Positions 24,601 to 30,200 of a stretch of 47,366 bases of DNA are shown here, in pieces. How positions within the stretch are numbered: the stretch's first letter is position 1; each line of letters opens with the position of its first letter. The position numbers and the translations under genes were made by a program. Source of the stretch: Fibrobacter sp. (GTDB taxonomy: Bacteria > Fibrobacterota > Fibrobacteria > Fibrobacterales > Fibrobacteraceae); NCBI GenBank assembly GCA_017649565.1, contig JAGCGO010000086.1, positions 1 to 47,366 on the forward strand. Reading direction: 5' to 3'. Under the pieces are notes generated by a model. It searched no databases and had not been told where the DNA came from. It was given only the letters and a program-made list of their open reading frames with translations.

Positions 24601-24834
24601 AAGGGCAAGAAAAAGCAGCTCCTCCTCGTGAACAAGAGCCCCTACAGCGATTTCGACATCAAGCTCGACATCGACGGCTTCAAGGGCAAGGCCAAGGTCC
24701 AGACTCTGGACAAGTCTACCGAGAAACTGAAGGAAGGCTGGGCCAACGACCCGTCCAAGAAGGCTAAGACTGTCGATATCTCCAAGGGTATCAAGGTCGG
24801 TAAGCGCACTCTGACGCTCATCACGATCGACTAA
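21670..24834 (+). CDS. cel51A: GH51 cellulose-binding endoglucanase with three CBM-like modules (Cel51A/EGF type)
   Basis: 1054 residues from the ATG at 21670; AAAGG at 21656-21660 is 9 bases before it, a better spacing than for the upstream ATG at 21661. The signal peptide ends AVMA-Q. Three CBM11/CBM30-like beta-sandwich modules follow (about residues 30-215, 245-420 and 435-620). The first two are clear duplicates: compare FDYSYGG...MIKGKNGGENVKIGLLD with FSYSYGG...WIKGKLGGEKLYVGILD. The catalytic barrel carries WEIGNE with the acid/base Glu755 and LTEWN with the nucleophile Glu874. Size and order match, from memory, F. succinogenes endoglucanase F. Codon choice is strikingly uniform (AAG, AAC, GGC, CTC), suggesting strong expression. 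It likely cuts internal beta-1,4-glucan links. The symbol is less certain than the family. Confidence 0.88.
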   Translation: MMKQTMKVAAIAAMGMAVAVMAQPKQPKTVVYKFFDEQYRQGGFDYSYGGTSKGVTITKDGGYKSKAALNIKLDPKEYSGASICLYNEFFDLNKFMLDSKVEFMIKGKNGGENVKIGLLDEEVSDGKKTQVVLPMNKYIQGGAVTKDWKKVSIPLVDFPDRGLYWDNTRKSEFPARIDWDKIAEIRFSIDKSAASEFEIWVDNIEIVKGNKKAPPKKKMIYWDENNDVIDGPKNPEKLDGKAKPVANGVFYSDGLKGFSYSYGGLTAQREAQSKTQGNKNVLAMYIDNNDWSGVTYSLGEGKFIDLSKVRNKGGLYFWIKGKLGGEKLYVGILDNQGNDVKSQTKVGLNDWAKVSKDWQLVKIPLKRFMDKGKAWDANKQAEVAKDVKWNKIQEIRFSVGKGENAGEPGKPAPVTVFVDQITFTENIDWVDPDLKWDSFKSTAKDLVISDFEGKYGSETWEPAFGPKSQLKFKIENCPEFKSNCLNIEHYLLADWVDVVLDMNKRGRPAADRDWTKHWGIMFDVYSEKAWQSITVQVQDAGDEIFVSNVGAPKGKTTLLVPFRTFSKFPYYQPPQAKENGIFDLKGVVALDFKPSGEGTAGGFKIDNIRLTNQREVKAKERPAVIKVAIKGSNDVLNPEISGGLFGINAALWDGDMLDNKNFKVQTRDFVKRVNHGIVRYPGGLRADDDHWKEILDNHDWMVDTDEFLEWLKKTGSNAMFTVNFGSGTEQEAAAWVKHTNIDKKAGILYWEIGNEVYGNWHPYYEKYGKDGGTIYGKRARKFIEAMKKVDPTIKVAVLGVLEGDWNDKVLKETGDIADGLIVHHYPQHFGEENDFALLSAPQTLTAIYERLHKVVDKWTTKFNKDKKIELWLTEWNSVDFNPGPQTLSVENGLFVADYLGMLATENVDNAQYWDIHNDITPEGGDYGYLTRSGENCMNCPRPSYWAFQMASDALRGKLMKTTITGDEDALLTAYYTVKGKKKQLLLVNKSPYSDFDIKLDIDGFKGKAKVQTLDKSTEKLKEGWANDPSKKAKTVDISKGIKVGKRTLTLITID

Positions 24835-24839
24835 GGATT

Positions 24840-24877
24840 GACATCCACAAGGATGTCATCCCCGCGAAGGCGGGGAT
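24840..24877 (+). repeat. REP-like double hairpin
   Basis: Two adjacent perfect hairpins: GACATCC/GGATGTC (24840-24857, loop ACAA) and ATCCCCGC/GCGGGGAT (24858-24877, loop GAAG). The second has the form of the dispersed extragenic palindromes known from many bacterial genomes. Only one copy is in this window. It lies 5 bases after the endoglucanase stop and may protect the 3' end of the mRNA. Confidence 0.7.
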
Positions 24878-24894
24878 CTCCTTGAAAAAGAATT

Positions 24895-24930
24895 GCCCCG
24901 GCTTCTTTGAAGCTGGGGCTTTTCGTTTGT
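24895..24930 (+). terminator. Rho-independent terminator of the endoglucanase gene
   Basis: The 11-bp stem GCCCCGGCTTC/GAAGCTGGGGC (one G-U pair, TTT loop) is followed by TTTTCGTTTGTT. Confidence 0.9.
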
Positions 24931-24970
24931 TAAAAAACAATAGAATTGGATTATTTAGTAAGGCCGATAC

Positions 24971-24997
24971 TTGATTTTTTTCTGATATGAGTATAAT
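24971..24997 (+). promoter_or_regulatory. Putative promoter of the AT-rich lipoprotein gene
   Basis: TTGATT (24971-24976) and TATAAT (24992-24997) are 15 bases apart. A second -10-like TATATT is at 25000-25005. AAAGGGTGA before the ATG at 25046 is a good ribosome binding site. Confidence 0.5.
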
Positions 24998-25045
24998 TTT
25001 ATATTACTTGTAAAAGCGCAAGTTGTTGTTTAGAAAGGGTGAAAT

Positions 25046-25519
25046 ATGAAAGTTCTACGATACATGTTGGCTTTATTCTTTTTCGTACTTGTTTCGGGAT
25101 GCGCTCATACCTATAGCTTGTCAGAAAACTGGGTTGATGAAGACGATTTGCAACAAATTCTTAAAACCCCTGAAATTCAAAAAACGGCAAGGAACTTGGG
25201 TACGCCAGTATTTACAGAATATCGCGGTGATACTGTAGAATTTGTTTATAACTATAAACCTCACTTATATAAAACTGAGAAGGATGGCCGTCTTTTCAAA
25301 CCTAATGATTCGGATAGGTTAGACTTATGGAGTGAACGTACTGAATTTGTAGGGTTGCTTGTCGTTGAAAATAGAGTTGTTGGAATTCGTCCACGACCTG
25401 ATTATCAAACTGTTCAAAATGCAGCACAAGCGAAGACTTCTGGTTCTGCTGGGTGGATTATTGTCCTTATTTTAACACTAGTTGTGGGCACAGTGGCAAT
25501 TATTACTGCTGTTGATTAA
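25046..25519 (+). CDS. Lipoprotein with C-terminal transmembrane helix, unknown function
   Basis: 157 residues. The lipobox VSGC marks Cys19. The mature domain is polar (WVDEDDLQQILKTPEIQ, TPVFTEYRGDTVEFVYNY) and has no recognised motif. Residues about 133-155 form one strongly hydrophobic helix (WIIVLILTLVVGTVAII) just before the end. A lipid anchor and a membrane helix in one short protein is unusual and would tie it to the inner membrane at both ends. Codons are markedly AT-richer than in the endoglucanase or glgB on either side, which suggests recent acquisition or weak codon selection. Probably cotranscribed with the next gene, 15 bases downstream. Confidence 0.75.
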   Translation: MKVLRYMLALFFFVLVSGCAHTYSLSENWVDEDDLQQILKTPEIQKTARNLGTPVFTEYRGDTVEFVYNYKPHLYKTEKDGRLFKPNDSDRLDLWSERTEFVGLLVVENRVVGIRPRPDYQTVQNAAQAKTSGSAGWIIVLILTLVVGTVAIITAVD

Positions 25520-25534
25520 TTTGTTTCTTGAATA

Positions 25535-25984
25535 ATGATTATGAAATTGATTATTTGCAAACAGATTCTTTTCTTAATTCTTTTTGCTGCAGTCTTTTCA
25601 ATGGCTGAGGATGGTACGAGTGATCAATTTGATGATTTTACGGATGATTCCGTTTTAGTCAATCAAGGTTCTCTTGTTAATCAAAATGTTTCAGATGCTC
25701 AGAGTTTTCCGGATGAACAAAGTGTTCCGGTTAATCAAGCTGTATCTAAGCCCACAAAGTCTTCTATTGCTAATGTAGATTTTGCTCCTGTTTCGGCAGA
25801 AAATAAAAAGAATGGCGGTGCAATTATTGATGTTGATTTCGGTCAAAAAGGTGATGCCCAATACACAGCTGTTAAGACGGGAGATGACTCTTATAAAGTT
25901 GAGAAAAAAAACAAGGCTAGTGGATATTTTATTGCATTTGGATGTATTATAGCTTCGCTTATTATTTTTGCTCTTGTGATTTAA
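25535..25984 (+). CDS. Exported Asp/Gln-rich protein with C-terminal membrane anchor, unknown function
   Basis: 149 residues; a start at the ATG at 25541 would shorten it by two. The hydrophobic leader (IICKQILFLILFAAVFSMA) is followed by a low-complexity acidic and polar region (SDQFDDFTDDS) with imperfect repeats around LVNQ, VNQN and VNQA. Residues about 128-149 are a hydrophobic helix (YFIAFGCIIASLIIFALVI) that ends the protein. Composition is as AT-rich as its upstream partner. No Shine-Dalgarno sequence is evident, suggesting coupling to the lipoprotein gene. I do not recognise a family. Confidence 0.68.
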   Translation: MIMKLIICKQILFLILFAAVFSMAEDGTSDQFDDFTDDSVLVNQGSLVNQNVSDAQSFPDEQSVPVNQAVSKPTKSSIANVDFAPVSAENKKNGGAIIDVDFGQKGDAQYTAVKTGDDSYKVEKKNKASGYFIAFGCIIASLIIFALVI

Positions 25985-26078
25985 AGATTCTCAAGATTAC
26001 TATACAATAAAAATTGAAAAGGAAGTTTCCGTTTTCAACCATTTCCCCAAGATGTCGATCCGCTGTTTGAAAGACTAG

Positions 26079-26106
26079 CCATGCCACCCGTATTGGGGTG
26101 ACATGG
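26079..26106 (-). terminator. Hairpin after glgB, possible terminator
   Basis: The 11-bp stem CCATGTCACCC/GGGTGGCATGG on the minus strand (one G-U pair, 6-base loop) begins 6 bases after the glgB stop. The following sequence CTAGTCTTTC is only weakly U-rich. The rest of 25985-26078 shows nothing convincing beyond a GAAAAGGAA/TTCCGTTTTC near-palindrome. Confidence 0.5.
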
Positions 26107-26112
26107 GATATC

Positions 26113-28329
26113 TTAGCGCTCCAGTCTGAAGTACACGGCGGCGAGCGGCGGGAGCTGGATGTTCAAACTCCACTGCCTGTTCTGCCACGGAATGTCCTGC
26201 GTCCAGACTTCGCCGAAGTTTCCGACGTTGCTTCCACCGAACATGTCGGAATCGGTGTTGAAGATTTCCTTCCAGGCTCCGCGCGTGGGGGCGCCGAGGC
26301 GGTAGTCGTTGCGGACCACCGGCGTGAAGTTGAACACGCACAGGATCTGGTTGCCGTGGTCGTCCTTGCGCACGAAGCTCACGATGGAGTTGTCCGCGTC
26401 GTCGCACCATATCCACTCGAATCCGGTGTAGTAGTGGTCGATTTCCCAGAAGGGCGCGTTCTCCTTGTACAGGTGGTTCAGCACCTTCATCATCTGCAGT
26501 AGCTTTCCGTGGCTGTCCCAGCTGACGAGGTGCCAGTCGAGCGACTGCTTCTCGTTCCATTCGCGGAACTGCCCGAACTCGTTGCCCATGAAGTTGAGCT
26601 TCTTGCCCGGGTGCGCGTACTGGAACGCGTAGGTGAGGCGGAGGTTCGCGAACTTCTGCCAGTTGTCGCCGGGCATCTTGCCCAGCATGGAGCCCTTGCC
26701 GTGCACCACTTCGTCGTGGCTGAACACCTGGATGAAGTTCTCGCTGTAGGCGTACACCATGCTGAACGTGAGCTGGTTGTGGTGGTACTTGCGGTGGACG
26801 GGCTCGTGCTCGATATAGCTCAGGAAGTCGTTCATCCAGCCCATGTTCCACTTGTAGTGGAAACCGAGGCCGCCCTGCTCGGGCGGGCGCGTGATGCTGG
26901 GGAAGCTCGTGGATTCCTCGGCGATGAGGATGGCGTGCGGCGTGAGGCGTCCCATGATGCTGTTCAGGTGCTTCAGGAACTCGATGGTGTCGTAGTTGAT
27001 GTTGCCGCCGTCCTTGTTCGGGACCCATTCGCCCGGGCCCTTGCCGTAGTCGAGGTAGAGCATGGAGGCGACGGCGTCTACGCGCAGGCCGTCGCAGTGG
27101 AATTCCTTGAGCCAGTACATCGCGTTCGCGATGAGGAAGTTCTTGACTTCGTTGCGGCCCAGGTTGAAGATGTAGGTGCCCCAGTGCGGGTGCTCGCCCT
27201 GGCGCGGGTCGGCATGCTCGTAGCAGGCGGTGCCGTCGAAGCGGCCGAGCGCATGGGCGTCCTTGGGGAAGTGCGCGGGAACCCAGTCGAGGATCACGCC
27301 GATTTCGGCCTGGTGGCACAGGTCCACGAAATGCCTGAACTGGTCGGGGGTGCCGTAGCGGCTCGTGGGGGAGTAGTAGCCCGTCACCTGGTAGCCCCAG
27401 GACTCGTCGAGCGGGTGTTCCGCGAGCGGCAGGAATTCCACGTGGGTGTATCCCATTTCCTTGAGGTAGGGAATGAGGCGCTCGGAAAGTTCGTCCCAGT
27501 CGAGGAAGCGGTCGGGGTTGGCCGGGTCGCGCCTCCAGGAGCCGGCGTGCACTTCGTAGATGTTCATCGGGCTGCCGAATACCTTGGTGGCCCAGTGGGT
27601 CTTCATGTAAAGGTCGTCGCCCCATTCGTAGCCGTCGAGGTGCGTGGTGATGGAGGCCGTGGCCGGGCGCACTTCGCTGAGTTTCGCGAGCGGGTCCACC
27701 TTCACGTGGAGGTTGCCGTCGGCACCGTGGATTTCAAAGCGGTAGAGTTCGTTCTCGCCGAGGTTCGGGATGAAGATTTCCCAAATGCCGGAGCTGCCGA
27801 GCATACGCATCTGGTGGCGGCGTCCGTCCCAGCTGTTGAAGTTGCCGACGACGGAGACGGCCTTGGCGTTGGGGGCCCAGACGGCGAACTGCACGCCCTT
27901 GAATCCCTGGTGCTCCACGAGGTTCGCGCCGAGCTTGCGGTAGAGCTCGTAGTGCGTGCCCGAGGCGATGAGGTGCCTGTCGAATTCGGAGAGGACCGGC
28001 TGGAACGCGTACGGGTCGGTGAGCTTGTACTCGTTGCCGTCTCCCTGGCGTATGATTAGGTTGTAGAAGAACGGCTTGAATTCGACGTCGAGGATGGCCT
28101 CAAAGAATCCGGTGTCGCCGAGCTTGACGAAGTCGAATTCCACTTCGCCGTCGATGGACTCGCCACGGACGAAGCTCGCTTGCGGCTGGTACGTGCGGAT
28201 GGCGGTCTTGATTCCCCGATCCGTCTCGAGCGGATGGAGACCCAGTACGTCAAACGGGTCCTTGCAGTAGAAATCCCAGATGGGGAGCATCTGTTCCCTG
28301 GTCAAGCTTGTAAAATCGGTCCATTCCAT
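26113..28329 (-). CDS. glgB: 1,4-alpha-glucan branching enzyme
   Basis: 738 residues, normal for GlgB. It transfers alpha-1,4-glucan segments to alpha-1,6 positions in glycogen synthesis. The N-terminal beta-sandwich/CBM48 part includes FAVWAPNAKAVSVVGNFNSWDG. The GH13 barrel has DWVPAHFPKD, GLRVDAVASM with the nucleophile Asp418, LIAEESTSFP with the acid/base Glu471, and FSHDEVVHGKG with the third conserved acid. The C-terminal beta domain ends LPPLAAVYFRLER. The gene stands alone on the minus strand, divergent from the cytochrome cluster. Fibrobacter is known to store glycogen, which fits. Confidence 0.97.
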   Translation of the reverse strand: MEWTDFTSLTREQMLPIWDFYCKDPFDVLGLHPLETDRGIKTAIRTYQPQASFVRGESIDGEVEFDFVKLGDTGFFEAILDVEFKPFFYNLIIRQGDGNEYKLTDPYAFQPVLSEFDRHLIASGTHYELYRKLGANLVEHQGFKGVQFAVWAPNAKAVSVVGNFNSWDGRRHQMRMLGSSGIWEIFIPNLGENELYRFEIHGADGNLHVKVDPLAKLSEVRPATASITTHLDGYEWGDDLYMKTHWATKVFGSPMNIYEVHAGSWRRDPANPDRFLDWDELSERLIPYLKEMGYTHVEFLPLAEHPLDESWGYQVTGYYSPTSRYGTPDQFRHFVDLCHQAEIGVILDWVPAHFPKDAHALGRFDGTACYEHADPRQGEHPHWGTYIFNLGRNEVKNFLIANAMYWLKEFHCDGLRVDAVASMLYLDYGKGPGEWVPNKDGGNINYDTIEFLKHLNSIMGRLTPHAILIAEESTSFPSITRPPEQGGLGFHYKWNMGWMNDFLSYIEHEPVHRKYHHNQLTFSMVYAYSENFIQVFSHDEVVHGKGSMLGKMPGDNWQKFANLRLTYAFQYAHPGKKLNFMGNEFGQFREWNEKQSLDWHLVSWDSHGKLLQMMKVLNHLYKENAPFWEIDHYYTGFEWIWCDDADNSIVSFVRKDDHGNQILCVFNFTPVVRNDYRLGAPTRGAWKEIFNTDSDMFGGSNVGNFGEVWTQDIPWQNRQWSLNIQLPPLAAVYFRLER

Positions 28330-28414
28330 ACGCGTCTCTTTGATAAGATGTATTTGTGTGAAAATATAAAATATATTTACATCGTATCCGCTTGTTCAGG
28401 GGAAAATTTTTTTG
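28330..28414. promoter_or_regulatory. Divergent promoter region between glgB and the cytochrome operon
   Basis: The 85-base gap carries TATATT on the plus strand at 28372-28377 and TATATTTT-type elements on the minus strand between about 28364 and 28376, so the two -10 elements are interleaved. AGGGGA at 28398-28403, 11 bases before the ATG at 28415, is the likely ribosome binding site of the cytochrome gene. No clear -35 box was found on either strand. Confidence 0.45.
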
Positions 28415-28783
28415 ATGCAGATATCGAAGACATACGGGCTGGTTCTGTTGCTTGTCTGTGCGATTTTCGCGCTGGATGTCTTTGTGCTGCCCGACGTGAC
28501 GCCGGAACTCAAGTCCAGCGCGTCCGAGTTCTTCAACAACGAGTGCAAGGGCTGCCACCGGTGGGCGCGCAAGTTCGCCGCCCCGCCCATGCGCGACAAC
28601 GTGCAGCAGTATTCCGGCGACCCCGCCGCGATGGTCGAGTATTTGAAGCACCCGACTCCGAAGCATCCGGAAGAGTGGCCCGCGATGGAGATTACCCCGC
28701 TGACGGAGGAGCAGGCGAAGATGATGACCGCCTGGCTCCTGTACATCCTCAAGAACCCGGACGATCCGGGCAGGCCGAAGTAG
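28415..28783 (+). CDS. Small membrane-anchored monoheme cytochrome c
   Basis: 122 residues from the ATG at 28415 (a TTG one codon earlier is also possible). The N-terminal hydrophobic segment (YGLVLLLVCAIFALDVFVL) is either a signal peptide or an uncleaved anchor. One heme motif, Cys44-Lys-Gly-Cys47-His48, is followed by MRDNVQQYSGDP and by PAMEITPLTEEQAKMMTAWLL, a typical class I cytochrome ending in which a methionine such as that in PAMEI may be the sixth heme ligand. It opens a tightly packed five-gene operon and could be the electron acceptor or donor of the complex, like the monoheme ActE of alternative complex III. The partner assignment is inference. Confidence 0.88.
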   Translation: MQISKTYGLVLLLVCAIFALDVFVLPDVTPELKSSASEFFNNECKGCHRWARKFAAPPMRDNVQQYSGDPAAMVEYLKHPTPKHPEEWPAMEITPLTEEQAKMMTAWLLYILKNPDDPGRPK

Positions 28784-28794
28784 GGGCGGGATTC

Positions 28795-29319
28795 ATGAAG
28801 TGGTCTCTATTTGCCCTGTTTGCGCTGGTATGCGCCTTTTTCCTCGCGGATTTGCTGTTGAACCGCGTCGAGGAACCGACTCGTCGCGGTGACGGCGCAG
28901 CCGTACCCTTCGTGCACGCGTTGCACGGGGATTCTATCGGGCTGGAGTGCAGCGCCTGCCATACGGGCGCCTATGCCGCCGCCAGGGCGTACCTGCCCTC
29001 GAAGGCGGACTGCATGGACTGCCACCGTTTGCCGCTTACCGAGGGCGCCGGTATCGAGGCGCTCGATTCGGCCTTGGCGAAGGCCCCGGAATATCCCTGG
29101 TCGCGTAAGTCGTCGCTGCCCGGGCACGTGGTGTTCCACCACGGCGTTCACCGCACCGCCGGGGTGGCATGCACGGACTGCCACGGCACCGGCTACGAGA
29201 AGGACGTGTACGGGGGAGAAAAGTTTGACATGCGGACTTGCCTGGACTGCCACCGCGGCGGCGTGCCCGGGAACCGCAATTTCAGGGCCGCGGTGTATTG
29301 CGCGGCGTGTCACCGGTAG
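28795..29319 (+). CDS. Pentaheme cytochrome c (NrfB/ActA-like)
   Basis: 174 residues with an N-terminal hydrophobic segment (WSLFALFALVCAFFLADLLL). Five CXXCH heme motifs are visible in order: CSACH, CMDCH, CTDCH, CLDCH and CAACH. Extra histidines (FVHALH, FHHGVH) can provide the distal ligands, as in bis-His c3/c7-type cytochromes. Size and heme number agree with NrfB of nitrite reduction (pentaheme, about 190 residues) and with ActA of alternative complex III. It probably accepts electrons from the iron-sulfur subunit encoded next and acts at the outer face of the inner membrane or in the periplasm. It lies 11 bases after the previous stop. Confidence 0.92.
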   Translation: MKWSLFALFALVCAFFLADLLLNRVEEPTRRGDGAAVPFVHALHGDSIGLECSACHTGAYAAARAYLPSKADCMDCHRLPLTEGAGIEALDSALAKAPEYPWSRKSSLPGHVVFHHGVHRTAGVACTDCHGTGYEKDVYGGEKFDMRTCLDCHRGGVPGNRNFRAAVYCAACHR

Positions 29320-29330
29320 GGTTTATGGGA

Positions 29331-30200
29331 ATGGATCGGCGTGAATTTATCAAGTGGTGTTCGGTGCTGGCCGCGGGGGCGCTCCTCGGCGGCTGCCGCA
29401 AGCTGCCCTTCGTGGGTGAAGCCGCGAAGAAAGACCTGCCCACGCTCAAGATGTTCGAGGCCGAGGTCCGTCGCGCCATGTCGATGCCTTCGCAAAGGCT
29501 GGACCTTGTGCGCGTTGCGATGCCCGGACGTCTCAAGATTCCGGGAGCGTCAATGGAAAACCGGTTCGGTATGGCCATTGACCTCGACGCCTGTGACGGC
29601 TGTGGCAAGTGTATCCTGGCCTGCATCCACGAGAACAACATCCCCCTGGTGACAGAGAACGAGGCGGCGAAGGGCCGGTTCATGCACTGGATCGAGATGC
29701 GTGGCGGGACGCCGTTCATGTGTGCCCACTGCGGCAACGCCCCCTGCGAGCGTGCCTGCCCGACGGGTGCTGCGAACCATACGCCCGACGGCTTGAGCGC
29801 CATGATGTACAAGCGCTGCACCGGGAGCCGTTATTGCGGTGCGAACTGTCCGGAACATGCTCGCAAGTTCAATTTTAACGATGCCGTGCAGCAGGGACTT
29901 TCCCTGAAGTTCAACGACAAGGTTCCCGTGCGCGACAAGGGCGTCATGGAAAAGTGTTCGCTTTGCCTGCACCGCCTGCAGGACGACCGCCTCGAAGTCA
30001 AGGCGGCTGGCGGGGTCTGGCGCGGACGCGGCGTGAATACCGCCTGCGCCGAGGCCTGCCCCAAGAAAGCTATTGTATTTGGCAACTGGCTTGATCCGGA
30101 TTCCCCGCTCGTGAAGGAAGCTCGTCGCCGCGACCTGTACGCCCCGGCAGACCTCGCGGGCCTCGATCCCTCGGTCGTCTACATGATGGGGGGCAAGTAG
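29331..30200 (+). CDS. Tat-exported 4Fe-4S ferredoxin-type subunit (NrfC/PsrB-like)
   Basis: 289 residues. The start is taken at 29331 because AGGG at 29318-29321 is 9 bases before it; 29325 is an alternative adding two residues. The N-terminus MDRREFIKW is a twin-arginine signal, and LLGGC places a lipobox cysteine at residue 22, so it may be a Tat lipoprotein. Four cysteine groups follow as in DmsB/NrfC: CDGCGKCILAC, CAHCGNAPCERAC, CTGSRYCGANC and CSLC...CAEAC. In the third group the expected second Cys is Ser166 (AGC codon at 29826-29828), comparable to the Trp in NarH that leaves a 3Fe-4S cluster. It should wire the NrfD-like membrane protein to the cytochromes. Its stop shares one base with the next start. 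Confidence 0.93.
   Translation: MDRREFIKWCSVLAAGALLGGCRKLPFVGEAAKKDLPTLKMFEAEVRRAMSMPSQRLDLVRVAMPGRLKIPGASMENRFGMAIDLDACDGCGKCILACIHENNIPLVTENEAAKGRFMHWIEMRGGTPFMCAHCGNAPCERACPTGAANHTPDGLSAMMYKRCTGSRYCGANCPEHARKFNFNDAVQQGLSLKFNDKVPVRDKGVMEKCSLCLHRLQDDRLEVKAAGGVWRGRGVNTACAEACPKKAIVFGNWLDPDSPLVKEARRRDLYAPADLAGLDPSVVYMMGGK

Noticed and set aside
26509..28059. 516-codon plus-strand frame opposite glgB
   Set aside because: glgB is certain on the other strand, and this frame is almost entirely V, A, E, G and H.
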